Source of the DNA: Roseateles chitinivorans
GTDB taxonomy: Bacteria; Pseudomonadota; Gammaproteobacteria; Burkholderiales; Burkholderiaceae_C
Assembly (NCBI RefSeq): GCF_002761755.1
Contig: NZ_PEOG01000037.1
Span: 1-53,386 of the forward strand
DNA: 53,386 bases
Direction of reading: 5' to 3'
The position numbers were made by a program, and so were the translations under genes. The notes under the pieces were generated by a model that ran no database searches, was not told the origin of the DNA, and worked only from the letters and a program-made list of their open reading frames with translations. Positions 17,601 through 26,263 of this stretch are shown here, piece after piece (position 1 is the first letter of the stretch; every line of letters begins with the position of its first letter).

Positions 17601-18851
17601 ATGGACAGCTACCTGCTTGACTGGGCCAATCTGCTGCTGCGCTGGCTGCATGTGATCGTGGCCATCGCCTGGATCGGCGCCTCCTTCTATTTCGTCTGGC
17701 TGGACAACCACCTGCTCAAGCCGCAGGCCGAGGACCTGAAGGCCAAGGGCGTGGATGGCGAGCTCTGGGCGGTGCATGGCGGCGGCTTCTACAACCCTCA
17801 GAAGTACATGGTGGCGCCCGCCAACCTGCCGCGGGAACTGCACTGGTTCTACTGGGAGAGCTACTGGACCTGGATGAGCGGCTTTGCGCTGTTCGCGCTG
17901 CTCTACCTGTTCAATGCGGACACCTACCTGATCGACAAGCGCGTCCATGACTGGAGCGCCGGCGCCGCGGTGGCCGCGGCGCTGGGCTTCCTGGCCGGCG
18001 GCTGGATCGTCTACGACCAGATCTGCCGCCGCTTCGGCCGCAAGGCCGATGGTTCGATCGGCAACGACGGCGTGGTGCTCGGGCTGGTCGCCGTGGCGAT
18101 CGTGGCCGCGGCCTGGGGCGCGAGCCAGCTCTTCGCCGGGCGCGCGGCCTTCCTGATCACCGGCGCGACCATCGCCACGATGATGAGCGCCAACGTCTTC
18201 TTCTGGATCATTCCCGGACAGAAGCAGGTGATCGCCGACATGCGGGCCGGCCGGCCGGTGGACCCGGTCCATGGCCAGCGCGGCAAGCAGCGCAGCGTGC
18301 ACAACACCTACTTCACGCTGCCGGTGCTGATCGCGATGCTGTCCAACCACTACGGCATGCTCTACAGCCATCCGCAGAACTGGCTGGTGCTGGTGCTGCT
18401 GATGCTGGTGGGAGCGCTGGTGCGGACCTGGTTCGTGAAGCGCCACAAGGGCGTGGACGCCTGGCCGCTGCTGGTGGCGGTGGCGATGCTGCTGGCGGTG
18501 CTGATCGCCTGGCTCGCGCCAACCCCGACGATGGTGCCGGTGACGGCGGCGCCGGCCACCACGGCCACCACGGCCACCGCAGCCAGCGCGGCCACCGTGG
18601 CTCCCGAGGACGGCACCGGCCCGGTGAGCTTCGAGACCGTGAAGCGCATCGTCGACGCGCGCTGCCTGGCCTGCCACAACGCGGCCCTGGCGCCCAAGCG
18701 CATCCAGTTCCACGAGCCGCGGCTGATCGAGCAGCACGCGGCCGAGATCTACCAGCAGGTGGTCGTGCAGAAGAGCATGCCCCTCAACAACGCCACCGGC
18801 ATCACCGACGAGGAGCGGGCCACGCTCGGGCGTTGGTTCAAGGAGCGCTGA
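17601..18851 (+). CDS. puuD: Membrane urate hydroxylase PuuD with C-terminal cytochrome c domain
   Basis: The protein has 416 residues from the ATG at 17601; an upstream in-frame start at 17547 adds residues not seen in the family. About eight hydrophobic membrane helices fill residues 8-315, opening with WANLLLRWLHVIVAIAWIGASFYF. After an Ala/Thr-rich linker (about 315-340) comes a cytochrome c domain with the haem motif CLACH (355-359) and a distal Met in KSMPLNN. It oxidises urate to 5-hydroxyisourate and passes electrons to the respiratory chain, unlike soluble uricase, which makes hydrogen peroxide. The product goes to UraH, encoded two genes upstream. Confidence 0.92.
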   Translation: MDSYLLDWANLLLRWLHVIVAIAWIGASFYFVWLDNHLLKPQAEDLKAKGVDGELWAVHGGGFYNPQKYMVAPANLPRELHWFYWESYWTWMSGFALFALLYLFNADTYLIDKRVHDWSAGAAVAAALGFLAGGWIVYDQICRRFGRKADGSIGNDGVVLGLVAVAIVAAAWGASQLFAGRAAFLITGATIATMMSANVFFWIIPGQKQVIADMRAGRPVDPVHGQRGKQRSVHNTYFTLPVLIAMLSNHYGMLYSHPQNWLVLVLLMLVGALVRTWFVKRHKGVDAWPLLVAVAMLLAVLIAWLAPTPTMVPVTAAPATTATTATAASAATVAPEDGTGPVSFETVKRIVDARCLACHNAALAPKRIQFHEPRLIEQHAAEIYQQVVVQKSMPLNNATGITDEERATLGRWFKER

Positions 18852-18853
18852 CC

Positions 18854-18881
18854 GCCTGCGATCCAGGGCCCGGTCGCAGGC
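18854..18881. terminator. Hairpin between convergent puuD and kdgK
   Basis: GCCTGCGA and TCGCAGGC form a perfect 8-bp stem with a 12-base loop in the 36-base gap between the two stop codons. It probably serves as a shared bidirectional terminator. Confidence 0.6.
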
Positions 18882-18887
18882 TCGGGT

Positions 18888-19823
18888 TCAGCGCAGGTCG
18901 TCCATCGTTTCGATCGGGATGATCGCGCCCGGATGCTGGATCACCCGCGCCGCCACGCGATTGCCGAAGATCGCCGCGCTCGTCGCGTCCGCGCCTGCCA
19001 GGCGCCGCGCCAGATAGCCGCCCGCGAAGGCATCGCCCGCGGCGGTGGTGTCGACGACGCGAGCCACAGCCTCGGTCGCTGCCTCGGTCCACCGTTCGGG
19101 CGCCTGCGCGCTCCGCACCAGCGTGGGCGATGCGCCACGCTTGATCAACAGCTCCGGCGACGGCAGCGATCGCGCGTGGGCGAGGGCGGCCTCCAGGGTG
19201 TCGAGGCCCGTCAGTGCCTGATGGTCGTCCGCGGTCACCAGCGCGATCGTCGCGAGCGAGAACGCACGGTCGAAGGCGGCACGTGCCGCGGATCGATCGG
19301 GCCAGAGACGCGGCCTGAAGTTGTTGTCGAAGATCACCTGGGCGCCGCGCTCGCGCATCGCGGCCATCAGCGCATAGAGCCGCTCGCGGCCCGCGGGCGG
19401 AAGGATCGCCAGCGTGATGCCGCTGAGATAGAGCGCATCGAAGTCGGCGGCCTGCGCTTCGAGCGGACTCACCGGCGCGTCGAAGTAGGCCTTGGCCGCC
19501 GCGGTGTCGCGCCAGTAGTGGAAGCTGCGCTCGCCGGCGCCGTCCAGCTCGATCATGTAGAGACCGGGCATCCGGCCCGGCAGGCGCTGCACGAGCCGCG
19601 TGTCGATGCCCTGGTCGTGCCAGCGGTCCAGCAAGCCGGTGCTCAGGCCATCGTCGCCGAGCGCGGTGGCATACGACACCTCGATGCCGGCCGCGGCACC
19701 GCAGCGCTTCAGGTACACGGCGGTGTTGAAGGTGTCGCCGCCGTAGCCCAGGGTCATGGCGCCGAAGGCCTCGCCCTTGAGTTCCAGCATGCATTCGCCG
19801 ATCACGGCCACGCGCTTGCTCAT
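18888..19823 (-). CDS. kdgK: 2-dehydro-3-deoxygluconate kinase (PfkB family)
   Basis: The protein has 311 residues from the ATG at 19823, preceded by AAGGAAG. PfkB features are the N-terminal GECMLEL and GYGGDTFNTA, and the C-terminal DTTAAGDAFAGGYLARRL with the catalytic Asp, followed by HPGAIIPIE. The AAGD form and the GAIIP ending match KdgK of E. coli rather than generic ribokinases. It phosphorylates 2-keto-3-deoxygluconate, the product of KduD, to KDPG. It is last in the kdgF-receptor-esterase-kdgK series. KDPG aldolase, needed for the next step, is not in the window. Confidence 0.9.
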   Translation of the reverse strand: MSKRVAVIGECMLELKGEAFGAMTLGYGGDTFNTAVYLKRCGAAAGIEVSYATALGDDGLSTGLLDRWHDQGIDTRLVQRLPGRMPGLYMIELDGAGERSFHYWRDTAAAKAYFDAPVSPLEAQAADFDALYLSGITLAILPPAGRERLYALMAAMRERGAQVIFDNNFRPRLWPDRSAARAAFDRAFSLATIALVTADDHQALTGLDTLEAALAHARSLPSPELLIKRGASPTLVRSAQAPERWTEAATEAVARVVDTTAAGDAFAGGYLARRLAGADATSAAIFGNRVAARVIQHPGAIIPIETMDDLR

Positions 19824-19853
19824 CCGCTTCCTTCGTTGTTCCTGCTGCAAGGC

Positions 19854-20651
19854 TCATCGCATCCAGCGCTTGAGCTCCGGCATTGTGAGGGCCAGCTGGT
19901 CGGCCACCATCGATGAAAACACCTGCGCGCCCTTGGGGCCCAGGTGGGTGCGATCGAAGACCGGATTGGCCGCGCCGGCGCGCTCGGGCGCGGAGGCGCC
20001 CAGCGCGGGCGCATCGATCGGCTTCGGTGCCATCGCCAGCGTGTCGGCCTCGGTTTCCCCCATCGCCTGCACGGCGGCGTGGCTGACCGCGTTCAGGTCG
20101 ATCACCGGCACGCGATGCTCGGCGGCGACGCGGATCGTCGCGTCGGCCCAGGGACGCAGTGCGTTGTCGAGCCGGCCCTGGGTGTCGAAGCTGCGCCGCG
20201 TGAGCGGCGTGAGCATCACCAGGCGCGCGCCCGTCGGCGCGAGGTCGTCGATGTAGCGGGCCAGGTTGGCGGGGAACTCGGTCTGCAGGTCGGTCGAGCG
20301 GCCCGGCTTGCCCGGCTGGTCGTTGTGGCCGAACTGCATCAGCACCACGTCGGTCTGTCCGGCCGGCCGGGCCCGCAGCAGCGCCATCACCTGGTCCCAG
20401 AGGCCCTCCGCGCGAAAGCTCTTCGTGCTGCGTCCGCCCTTGGCCAGGTTGAGGCAGCTCACCTCGGGCTGGAAGCGCGCGCACAGCGCGTCGCCATAGC
20501 CGCTCTTCGTGGCCATCGTCGAATCCCCGACGAGGATCACCCGCAACGCCGATGGCGACGAGGTTGCCGCCCGTGCCGGTGCCTGCGCCTCGGCCCGTGT
20601 CTGCGCGATGACCGCCACGACGACGATGGCCGCGAGCCCTGCCTGCTTCAT
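19854..20651 (-). CDS. SGNH hydrolase, rhamnogalacturonan acetylesterase-like
   Basis: The protein has 265 residues from the ATG at 20651 behind GGAGGA. A signal peptide covers about residues 1-23. The SGNH/GDSL blocks are clear: block I VGDSTMA (nucleophile Ser), block II Gly in NLAKGGRS, block III GHNDQP (Asn) and block V DRTHLGPKG (catalytic Asp and His). This set is typical of the CE12 rhamnogalacturonan acetylesterase group, which removes acetyl esters from pectin backbones in the periplasm or outside. It lies between a TonB receptor gene and kdgK within the pectin locus, which supports a pectin substrate. Confidence 0.88.
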   Translation of the reverse strand: MKQAGLAAIVVVAVIAQTRAEAQAPARAATSSPSALRVILVGDSTMATKSGYGDALCARFQPEVSCLNLAKGGRSTKSFRAEGLWDQVMALLRARPAGQTDVVLMQFGHNDQPGKPGRSTDLQTEFPANLARYIDDLAPTGARLVMLTPLTRRSFDTQGRLDNALRPWADATIRVAAEHRVPVIDLNAVSHAAVQAMGETEADTLAMAPKPIDAPALGASAPERAGAANPVFDRTHLGPKGAQVFSSMVADQLALTMPELKRWMR

Positions 20652-20678
20652 GAGTCCTCCGTGGTGATGCGACCGGAA

Positions 20679-20716
20679 CGCGGCATGGGGGTCCGCGAGA
20701 GATCCCCCATGCCGCG
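20679..20716. repeat. 13-bp inverted repeat between the receptor and esterase genes
   Basis: CGCGGCATGGGGG and CCCCCATGCCGCG are perfect inverted copies with a 12-base spacer. The stem lies in the 98-base gap between the TonB receptor stop and the esterase start. With no T-tract it is more likely an RNA-processing or attenuation stem within the operon than a full terminator. Confidence 0.55.
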
Positions 20717-20749
20717 AGGAGCGTCGGCCCCCGGCCTCCCGCCGTCAAG

Positions 20750-23700
20750 TCAGAACTTGTAGCTCGCTCCCAGCAGGTACTCGCGTCCAGTCACGTGATA
20801 AACGACGGGACTGTTGCGGGCGCGGCTGATGAACTGGTCGTTCGCCTCGTTGGTCAGGTTGACGCCTTCCAGCGTGATCGTGAGCCGGTCGTTGACCTTG
20901 TAGGAGATCGACGCATCCACGTTGAGCGTGGCGTTCTTGCCCTCGACGTCGTTGTTGTTCTGCCCCGGCACCCGCGTCAGGAAGGACGAGCGCTTGGAGG
21001 CCGACACCCGCGCGCTGAAGGTGTCGTCGTCGTAGTACAGCGTCGCGTTCCACGACTTGGGCGACATGTTGAGCAGGTCGTCGGTGATGGTGGCGTTGCT
21101 GGTCGGCGAGACCAGGTAGGTGATCTTGGACTTCACGTAGGTGTAGTTGAGCACCGTGCCGAAGTTGCGGCCCCACGACGGCAGGAAGGTGAACGGCTGC
21201 TGGTAGTTCAGCTCGATGCCGCGCAGCTTGCCCCCCGGGGTGTTGATCGGCGTGGTGAGCTGGAAGACCTCCTCGCCGGTGAAGTTGGACGGCAGCAGCG
21301 ACAGCGGCAGGCCGGTCTGGTTGTACGGCGCGTTGGTGCGCAGGCTCTGGATGTAGGTGTCGATGTTCTTCTGGAACAGGCCAACGCCGATGAAGGCGTT
21401 GCGGCCGAAGTACCACTCCAGGCTGCCGTCGAAGGTCTTGGCGCGGAAGGGCTTGAGGTAGGGGTTGCCGGTGGTGATCGACAGGGTGCCGGTGGTGCTG
21501 ATCGTGCCGCCCGGATTCAGGTTGCCCAGCTGCGGACGGGCCATCACCTTGGCCGCGGCGAAGCGCGCGATCAGGTCCTTGGTCAGGTTGGCGGAGACAT
21601 TCAGCGCCGGCAACCAGTCCTTGTACTTCTGGCCGATGACGACCTCGGTGCCGCCGCCGGTGGCCAGGTAGCCGGTGGCTTCCTGCTCGGTGACGACGTA
21701 GCGCACGCCGACGTTGCCCTGCATCCGCAGCCCCAGCAGGCGGCCCTCGAAGTCGGCCTGCAGGAAGCCGCCCCGGTCGCGCTCCACCACCGCGCGGTTG
21801 TTGCCGCGCGCATTGCCGTTGGTGATCGAGGACAGGGTGAAGTCGCCGGGTCCGCCCGCGGGGCCGCTCTTGAGGCAGTTGCAGTAGATGTCGTAGGCGG
21901 CCGCGATGGCGTTGAGGTCGGGAATGACCCAGGACGTCGGCGTGCCCGCCGGCAGGCTCAGCCCGCGACCGAAGTTGTTCAGCATCGTCGTCAGCACGCC
22001 CGATCCGGCCGCCGGCGAGAAGATCGTGTCGTTCTGGTTGATGCGGCGGAATTCGTAGGTGTCGAAGCTGTACTTCTTGTAGTCGTAGCCCGCCTTGAGG
22101 GTCAGCGCATCGGGCAGCACCTCCCACGCCAGATCCAGGTGGGCGATGTCGTTGCGGTTGTTGGCGCCCTGCGGCCGGATGCGGACCTCGCTGGTGGTCG
22201 TGTTGGCCACCGTGGTCGGCTGGGTGCCGGTGGTGACCTGCGGCACGCCCACGATCTGCAGCGCGCCGTTCTGGACCGTCGGATCGAAGGGGTACTTGAT
22301 GGTCGGCAGCCGGTCGTCGTTGCGGAAGTCCAGCGTGTAGCCGTTGACGTTGAGCGCATCCAGGGTGACGGTCGTCTGCACCGGGTTGCGGAACTTCGAG
22401 TCGGCGCGACCCACCTTGGCGTTGAGCTTCAGGTGGTCGGTGAGCTCCTGCTCCAGCGTCAGGCTGGGCTGGCGGAAGGTGGTGGTGAGCTCGTCGTAGC
22501 GCGACTCGGCGCGGACGTCGACGCCGTTGAAGACGCCGTACTGCAGCGCGCCGTTGGGCGCGTACTGCGCCTCGACCACGCTGGTCTGCGGCTTGCCGCC
22601 CTGGCTCGCGGTGCGGCTGAAGGAGATCGCCTCGAGGAAGTCCTCGCGCCGCGTCGCGTCCAGCTTCGAATACAGCATGTCGAAGGTGAGCAGCGTGCGG
22701 TCGGTCGGCTTGAACTGCACCGAGCCGGTCAGGCCCAGCCGGTCCTGGTCATGGGTGAGCCGGCCGTAGCGCGGCAGACGGGGGTGGAAGTTGTCGGCGC
22801 TGCTGGCCAGGCTGTAGGCGGCGCTGGCGCCGGCGGACGCCGGCAGGCGCGGCACGCCTTGCGCGGCCGGGCCGCAGGTGGCCGCGGTGGTGGCCGGATT
22901 GGCCGGCGTCGTGCCCTGCGGCGAGCACCAGCCGCCCGACGACGGCCCGTTGTCCCAGCGCACCGTGGAGAAACCTTCCTCGAACAGTCGGCGCTTCGAG
23001 TACGCGCCGGAAACCAGCACGCCCAGCCGCTTGTCCAGGAAGACGTCGCTGATCAGGAAGGCGGCGCGGGGATCGGTCTCGCGTGCCAGGTCGTTGTAGC
23101 GCGCCTTCACCGAGGCGGTGATCACCCGCTTGTTGAAGTCGAACGGCCGCGCCGCCTGCAGGTCCACCGTCGCGCCGAGCGAGCCTTCGTCCACTTCCGC
23201 CGAGCTGCTCTTGCGCACGGTGATGGTGTTGAACAGCTCCGAGGCGAAGACGTTGAAGTCGAAGCCGCGCGAGCGGTTGGCGCCGCCGGAGCTGTCGGTG
23301 CCGCCGGTGGTGGCCAGCGCCTCGATGCCGTTGATGCGCACCCGGGTGAAGTCGGCGCCCAGGCCGCGCACCGTGATGTTGCGGCCTTCGCCGGCGTCGC
23401 GGTCGATCACCACGCCGGGAATGCGCTGCAGCGATTCGGCCAGGTTGGTGTCGGGGAACTTGGCGATGTCCTCGGCCTTGATGACGTCGACGATGCCGCG
23501 GTCCTGGCGCTTCGCATTGAGCGCGCTTTCCAGCGACGCGCGGATGCCGGTGACGACCACCGTCTCGAGCGCCTTGTCGGTGGCGGCGGCGGAGGCGGCC
23601 GGCGTCGCGGGCGCCGGAGCGGCCTGGTCCTGGCTCCAGGCGGGCAGCGACAGCGTCGCCGTGCCCAGCAGGCAGGCGGCGAGGCGGGTCAGGCGGGGTG

Positions 23701-23779
23701 TCGGCGGCGCGGCGCGGCGCGCGCGGCGCTGAGGGTCGGACGAGGACGTCCCGAGGCGAGTCCCATGACGGTGGGGCAT
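20750..23779 (-). CDS. TonB-dependent receptor, probably for pectin oligosaccharides
   Basis: The protein has 1009 residues from the ATG at 23779, with GGAG nine bases upstream. A long Arg-rich N-region and hydrophobic segment (about 1-52) form the signal peptide. The plug domain starts ETVVVTGIRASLESALNAKR and continues with EDIAKFPDTNLAESLQRIPG and NITVRGLGADFTRV, the hallmark of the large carbohydrate-type TonB receptors of Caulobacter and Xanthomonas. The barrel ends in GREYLLGASYKF with a terminal Phe. It would bring oligogalacturonides or related fragments across the outer membrane. Position between kdgF and an acetylesterase gene supports this substrate; the exact ligand is inferred. 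Confidence 0.9.
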   Translation of the reverse strand: MPHRHGTRLGTSSSDPQRRARRAAPPTPRLTRLAACLLGTATLSLPAWSQDQAAPAPATPAASAAATDKALETVVVTGIRASLESALNAKRQDRGIVDVIKAEDIAKFPDTNLAESLQRIPGVVIDRDAGEGRNITVRGLGADFTRVRINGIEALATTGGTDSSGGANRSRGFDFNVFASELFNTITVRKSSSAEVDEGSLGATVDLQAARPFDFNKRVITASVKARYNDLARETDPRAAFLISDVFLDKRLGVLVSGAYSKRRLFEEGFSTVRWDNGPSSGGWCSPQGTTPANPATTAATCGPAAQGVPRLPASAGASAAYSLASSADNFHPRLPRYGRLTHDQDRLGLTGSVQFKPTDRTLLTFDMLYSKLDATRREDFLEAISFSRTASQGGKPQTSVVEAQYAPNGALQYGVFNGVDVRAESRYDELTTTFRQPSLTLEQELTDHLKLNAKVGRADSKFRNPVQTTVTLDALNVNGYTLDFRNDDRLPTIKYPFDPTVQNGALQIVGVPQVTTGTQPTTVANTTTSEVRIRPQGANNRNDIAHLDLAWEVLPDALTLKAGYDYKKYSFDTYEFRRINQNDTIFSPAAGSGVLTTMLNNFGRGLSLPAGTPTSWVIPDLNAIAAAYDIYCNCLKSGPAGGPGDFTLSSITNGNARGNNRAVVERDRGGFLQADFEGRLLGLRMQGNVGVRYVVTEQEATGYLATGGGTEVVIGQKYKDWLPALNVSANLTKDLIARFAAAKVMARPQLGNLNPGGTISTTGTLSITTGNPYLKPFRAKTFDGSLEWYFGRNAFIGVGLFQKNIDTYIQSLRTNAPYNQTGLPLSLLPSNFTGEEVFQLTTPINTPGGKLRGIELNYQQPFTFLPSWGRNFGTVLNYTYVKSKITYLVSPTSNATITDDLLNMSPKSWNATLYYDDDTFSARVSASKRSSFLTRVPGQNNNDVEGKNATLNVDASISYKVNDRLTITLEGVNLTNEANDQFISRARNSPVVYHVTGREYLLGASYKF

Positions 23780-23973
23780 GACGTTGTCTCCAAGGTGCTT
23801 CTGCGGCCGCGGGCTCGGGATCGTGGCCCTCGCTCTCGCGGCATCGGTCGGTCGCGGGCGCACGCAGGGCGCCGGCAGGTCGGGAGCGGCCGTCGCTGCA
23901 GTGCGATCGCCGCCTCGGTACTGCGGATGTCTGCGATCCGCGCCGCGCGCGGACCCTGGGGGTCAGGTCGGGA
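23780..23973. other. Gap between kdgF and the TonB receptor gene
   Basis: These 194 GC-rich bases hold no gene. A small inverted repeat (GCGGAT / ATCCGC, 23923-23941) is the only symmetry noted, and no KdgR-like box is visible. The receptor gene may be read from the kdgF promoter or from an unrecognised promoter here. Confidence 0.35.
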
Positions 23974-24306
23974 TCAGAGGTAGTCCCCGCGCCGCGGCGA
24001 GAACTGGTCCAGCAGCGTGCTGCCGGGCTCGAGCGCGACGACGCCATGCGTCGTCAGCCGCGGCGCGACGAAGGCGTCGCCGGGCATGAGGGTGCGCTTC
24101 ACGCCGCCGACCTCGCAGGCGAAGGAGCCGCTCAGCACGAAAGCGATCTGGTCATGCGCGTCGTGCGCATGCGGCGTCCCGATCGCGCCTTCGTCGAACT
24201 GCACCAGCACCGACATCAGCTCCGGCGTGTGACCGACGATCTTGCGGCGGATGCCGTCGCCCAGCTCGGTCCAGGGCTCGGCGTCGTTCAGGAAGTACGG
24301 ATTCAT
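23974..24306 (-). CDS. kdgF: KdgF-type cupin, unsaturated uronate linearising enzyme
   Basis: The protein has 110 residues from the ATG at 24306 with AGGAGA upstream. It is a single cupin domain; metal ligands appear as His46, His48 and Gln53 in TPHAHDAHDQ, with His87 in TTHGV. KdgF enzymes promote conversion of the 4,5-unsaturated uronate released by oligogalacturonate lyase to its linear keto form (DKI), the substrate of KduI. Here kdgF is first in the leftward operon and faces kduI across a shared promoter region, which strengthens the call over a generic cupin. Confidence 0.85.
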   Translation of the reverse strand: MNPYFLNDAEPWTELGDGIRRKIVGHTPELMSVLVQFDEGAIGTPHAHDAHDQIAFVLSGSFACEVGGVKRTLMPGDAFVAPRLTTHGVVALEPGSTLLDQFSPRRGDYL

Positions 24307-24382
24307 CGGGGCGGTCTCCTCGCGATCTCCACAAGCGCCGGTGCGCCTGGCGCCGGGAGGCTCCCGGCCGTCGTTGCGGACA

Positions 24383-24388
24383 ACTATA
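24383..24388 (-). promoter_or_regulatory. Candidate -10 element for kdgF
   Basis: Read on the minus strand this is TATAGT, one mismatch from the sigma-70 -10 consensus, about 77 bases before the kdgF ATG. The KdgR-like box at 24406-24420 begins 17 bases upstream of it and would cover the -35 position. The -35 itself is poor, so the call is tentative. Confidence 0.4.
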
Positions 24389-24405
24389 GCGAGGAGACGA
24401 AAAAA

Positions 24406-24420
24406 TGAAACAGCGGTTCA
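24406..24420. promoter_or_regulatory. KdgR-box-like operator between kdgF and kduI
   Basis: TGAAACAGCGGTTCA is a near-palindrome (one mismatched pair in six) matching the TGAAAC-N3-GTTTCA core of enterobacterial KdgR boxes. A second loose copy (GAAAC-N4-GTTCC) lies just to the right. A KdgR orthologue is encoded at 34226 in the same locus. Confidence 0.65.
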
Positions 24421-24522
24421 CTACATAGAAACCATAGTTCCGGGAAAGTCCGCAGGCCCGTACGCTTCGCTCCCATCAGTCCCGGGAAGCCCCCGAGGAC
24501 GGCCCACCGCACCGAGGAAGAC

Positions 24523-25359
24523 ATGGACATCCGCCAACCCATCCACAGCGAGCACGCCCGCACGCTGGACACCGAAGGCCTGCGCCGCCAGTTCCTGGTC
24601 GAGGACCTGTTCCAGCCCGATCGCGCGACGCTGACCTACAGCCAGATCGACCGGATCATCGTGGGCGGCATCATGCCGGTGACCCAGCCGGTGACCTTCT
24701 CCGCGGAGCTGGGCAAGCACACCGGCACCGACTACTTCCTGCAGCGCCGCGAGCTGGGACTGATCAACATCGGCGGCGCGGCCCGCGTCTTCGTCGACGA
24801 CACGCAATACGAGATCGGCCCGCGCGAGGCGCTCTACATCGGGCAGGGCGCGAAGATCGTCGAGTTCAAGAGCGTCGACGGCGCCCACCCGGCGAAGCTC
24901 TACTTCAATTGCGCGCCGGCCCACACCGCCTATCCGACGCGCAAGGTCACCTTGGCCGAGGCCTCGCCCGAGACGCTGGGCGCGCCGGAGACCAGCAACC
25001 GCCGCACCATCTACAAGTTCCTCGTGCCGGACGTGCTGCCCACCTGCCAGCTGCTGATGGGCATGACGCAGCTGGAGCCGGGCAGCCTCTGGAACACGAT
25101 GCCGTGCCACCAGCACGACCGCCGCATGGAGGTCTATTTCTACTTCGACATGAAGGCCGACGCGGTGGTGTTCCATATGCTGGGCGAGCCGACGCAGACC
25201 CGCCACCTGGTCGTGCGCAACGAGCAGGCGGTGATCAGCCCGAGCTGGTCCATCCATTCCGGCGTCGGCACCCAGGCCTACACCTTCATCTGGGGCATGG
25301 TCGGCGAGAACCAGGTCTTCAAGGACATGGACCACGTGCCGATGACGACGCTGCGCTGA
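24523..25359 (+). CDS. kduI: 5-dehydro-4-deoxy-D-glucuronate isomerase KduI
   Basis: The protein has 278 residues, the exact family length. Zinc ligands align with those of E. coli KduI: His196 and His198 in CHQHD, Glu203 in RRMEVYF, and His245 in SWSIHSG. It isomerises 5-keto-4-deoxyuronate (DKI) to 2,5-diketo-3-deoxygluconate (DKII) in the cytoplasm. It heads the rightward pectin operon, 36-45 bases before kduD, and its upstream region carries the KdgR-like operator. Confidence 0.97.
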   Translation: MDIRQPIHSEHARTLDTEGLRRQFLVEDLFQPDRATLTYSQIDRIIVGGIMPVTQPVTFSAELGKHTGTDYFLQRRELGLINIGGAARVFVDDTQYEIGPREALYIGQGAKIVEFKSVDGAHPAKLYFNCAPAHTAYPTRKVTLAEASPETLGAPETSNRRTIYKFLVPDVLPTCQLLMGMTQLEPGSLWNTMPCHQHDRRMEVYFYFDMKADAVVFHMLGEPTQTRHLVVRNEQAVISPSWSIHSGVGTQAYTFIWGMVGENQVFKDMDHVPMTTLR

Positions 25360-25404
25360 AGCGCGGCGCCTCGCGGTCCCACCCCGATCAAGGGAATGAA
25401 CGAG

Positions 25405-26166
25405 ATGATCCTGGACAACTTCCAACTCGATGGCCGCGTGGCCATCGTCTCCGGCTGCAACACCGGGCTGGGACAGGGCATGGCGGTGGCGCTGGCGCAG
25501 GCCGGCGCGCACATCGTCGGCGTCAACGTGTCCGACCCGGTCGAGACCCGGGCCGAGGTCGAGCGCCTGGGCCGGCGCTTCCTGGACCTGCGCGCCAACC
25601 TCGGCGACATCAGCTGCATCGAGGGCCTGGTGGCCGAGGCGAAGTCGCTGACCGGCCGCGTGGACATCCTGGTCAACAACGCCGGCATCATCCGGCGCGA
25701 GGATGCGATCCGCTTCAGCGAGAAGGACTGGGACGACGTCGTCGACCTCAACCTCAAGACGGTGTTCTTCTTCTCGCAGGCGGTGGCCCGGCAATACCTC
25801 GCGCAGGGCGGCGGCGGCAAGATCATCAACGTGGCGTCGATGCTGTCCTTCCAGGGCGGCGTGCGGGTGCCCTCGTACACCGCCAGCAAGAGCGGCGTGA
25901 TGGGCATCACCCGGCTGATGGCCAACGAGTGGGCGGCCCATGGCATCAATGTCAACGCGATCGCACCCGGCTACATGGCCACCAACAACACCGCCGCGCT
26001 GCGCCAGGACGAGAGCCGCAACGCCGCCATCCTGGACCGCATCCCGGCCGGTCGCTGGGGCGTGCCGGACGACCTGGCGGGACCGGTGGTGTTCCTCGCC
26101 TCCAAGGCCTCGGACTATGTGAACGGGTATACCGTCGCGGTCGACGGCGGCTGGCTGGCGCGCTGA
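25405..26166 (+). CDS. kduD: 2-dehydro-3-deoxy-D-gluconate 5-dehydrogenase KduD
   Basis: The protein has 253 residues if it starts at the ATG at 25405. I chose this over the ATG at 25396 because AAGGGA is then correctly spaced and the start MILDNFQLDG lines up with E. coli KduD (MILSAFSLEG, also 253). It is a short-chain dehydrogenase with nucleotide-binding GCNTGLGQG near residue 17, NNAG, and the catalytic Tyr158/Lys162 in SYTASKSG. It reduces 2,5-diketo-3-deoxygluconate to 2-keto-3-deoxygluconate, the KdgK substrate. Confidence 0.96.
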   Translation: MILDNFQLDGRVAIVSGCNTGLGQGMAVALAQAGAHIVGVNVSDPVETRAEVERLGRRFLDLRANLGDISCIEGLVAEAKSLTGRVDILVNNAGIIRREDAIRFSEKDWDDVVDLNLKTVFFFSQAVARQYLAQGGGGKIINVASMLSFQGGVRVPSYTASKSGVMGITRLMANEWAAHGINVNAIAPGYMATNNTAALRQDESRNAAILDRIPAGRWGVPDDLAGPVVFLASKASDYVNGYTVAVDGGWLAR

Positions 26167-26263
26167 GGGCCGGGCCCGACCCCACGCCAACCCGACCCGA
26201 CACGAGTACCGGCGCGACGCGGCCCGCAGAGGCCGCGCGCGCCCGCCGACGGAGACACGGTGC

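Noticed and set aside
20795..23983. A 1062-codon open frame opposite the large TonB receptor
   Set aside because: It is an antisense shadow of a receptor with clear plug and barrel motifs.
25396..25404. Earlier ATG for kduD
   Set aside because: The Shine-Dalgarno sequence would touch the start codon; the ATG at 25405 gives correct spacing and the exact E. coli length.
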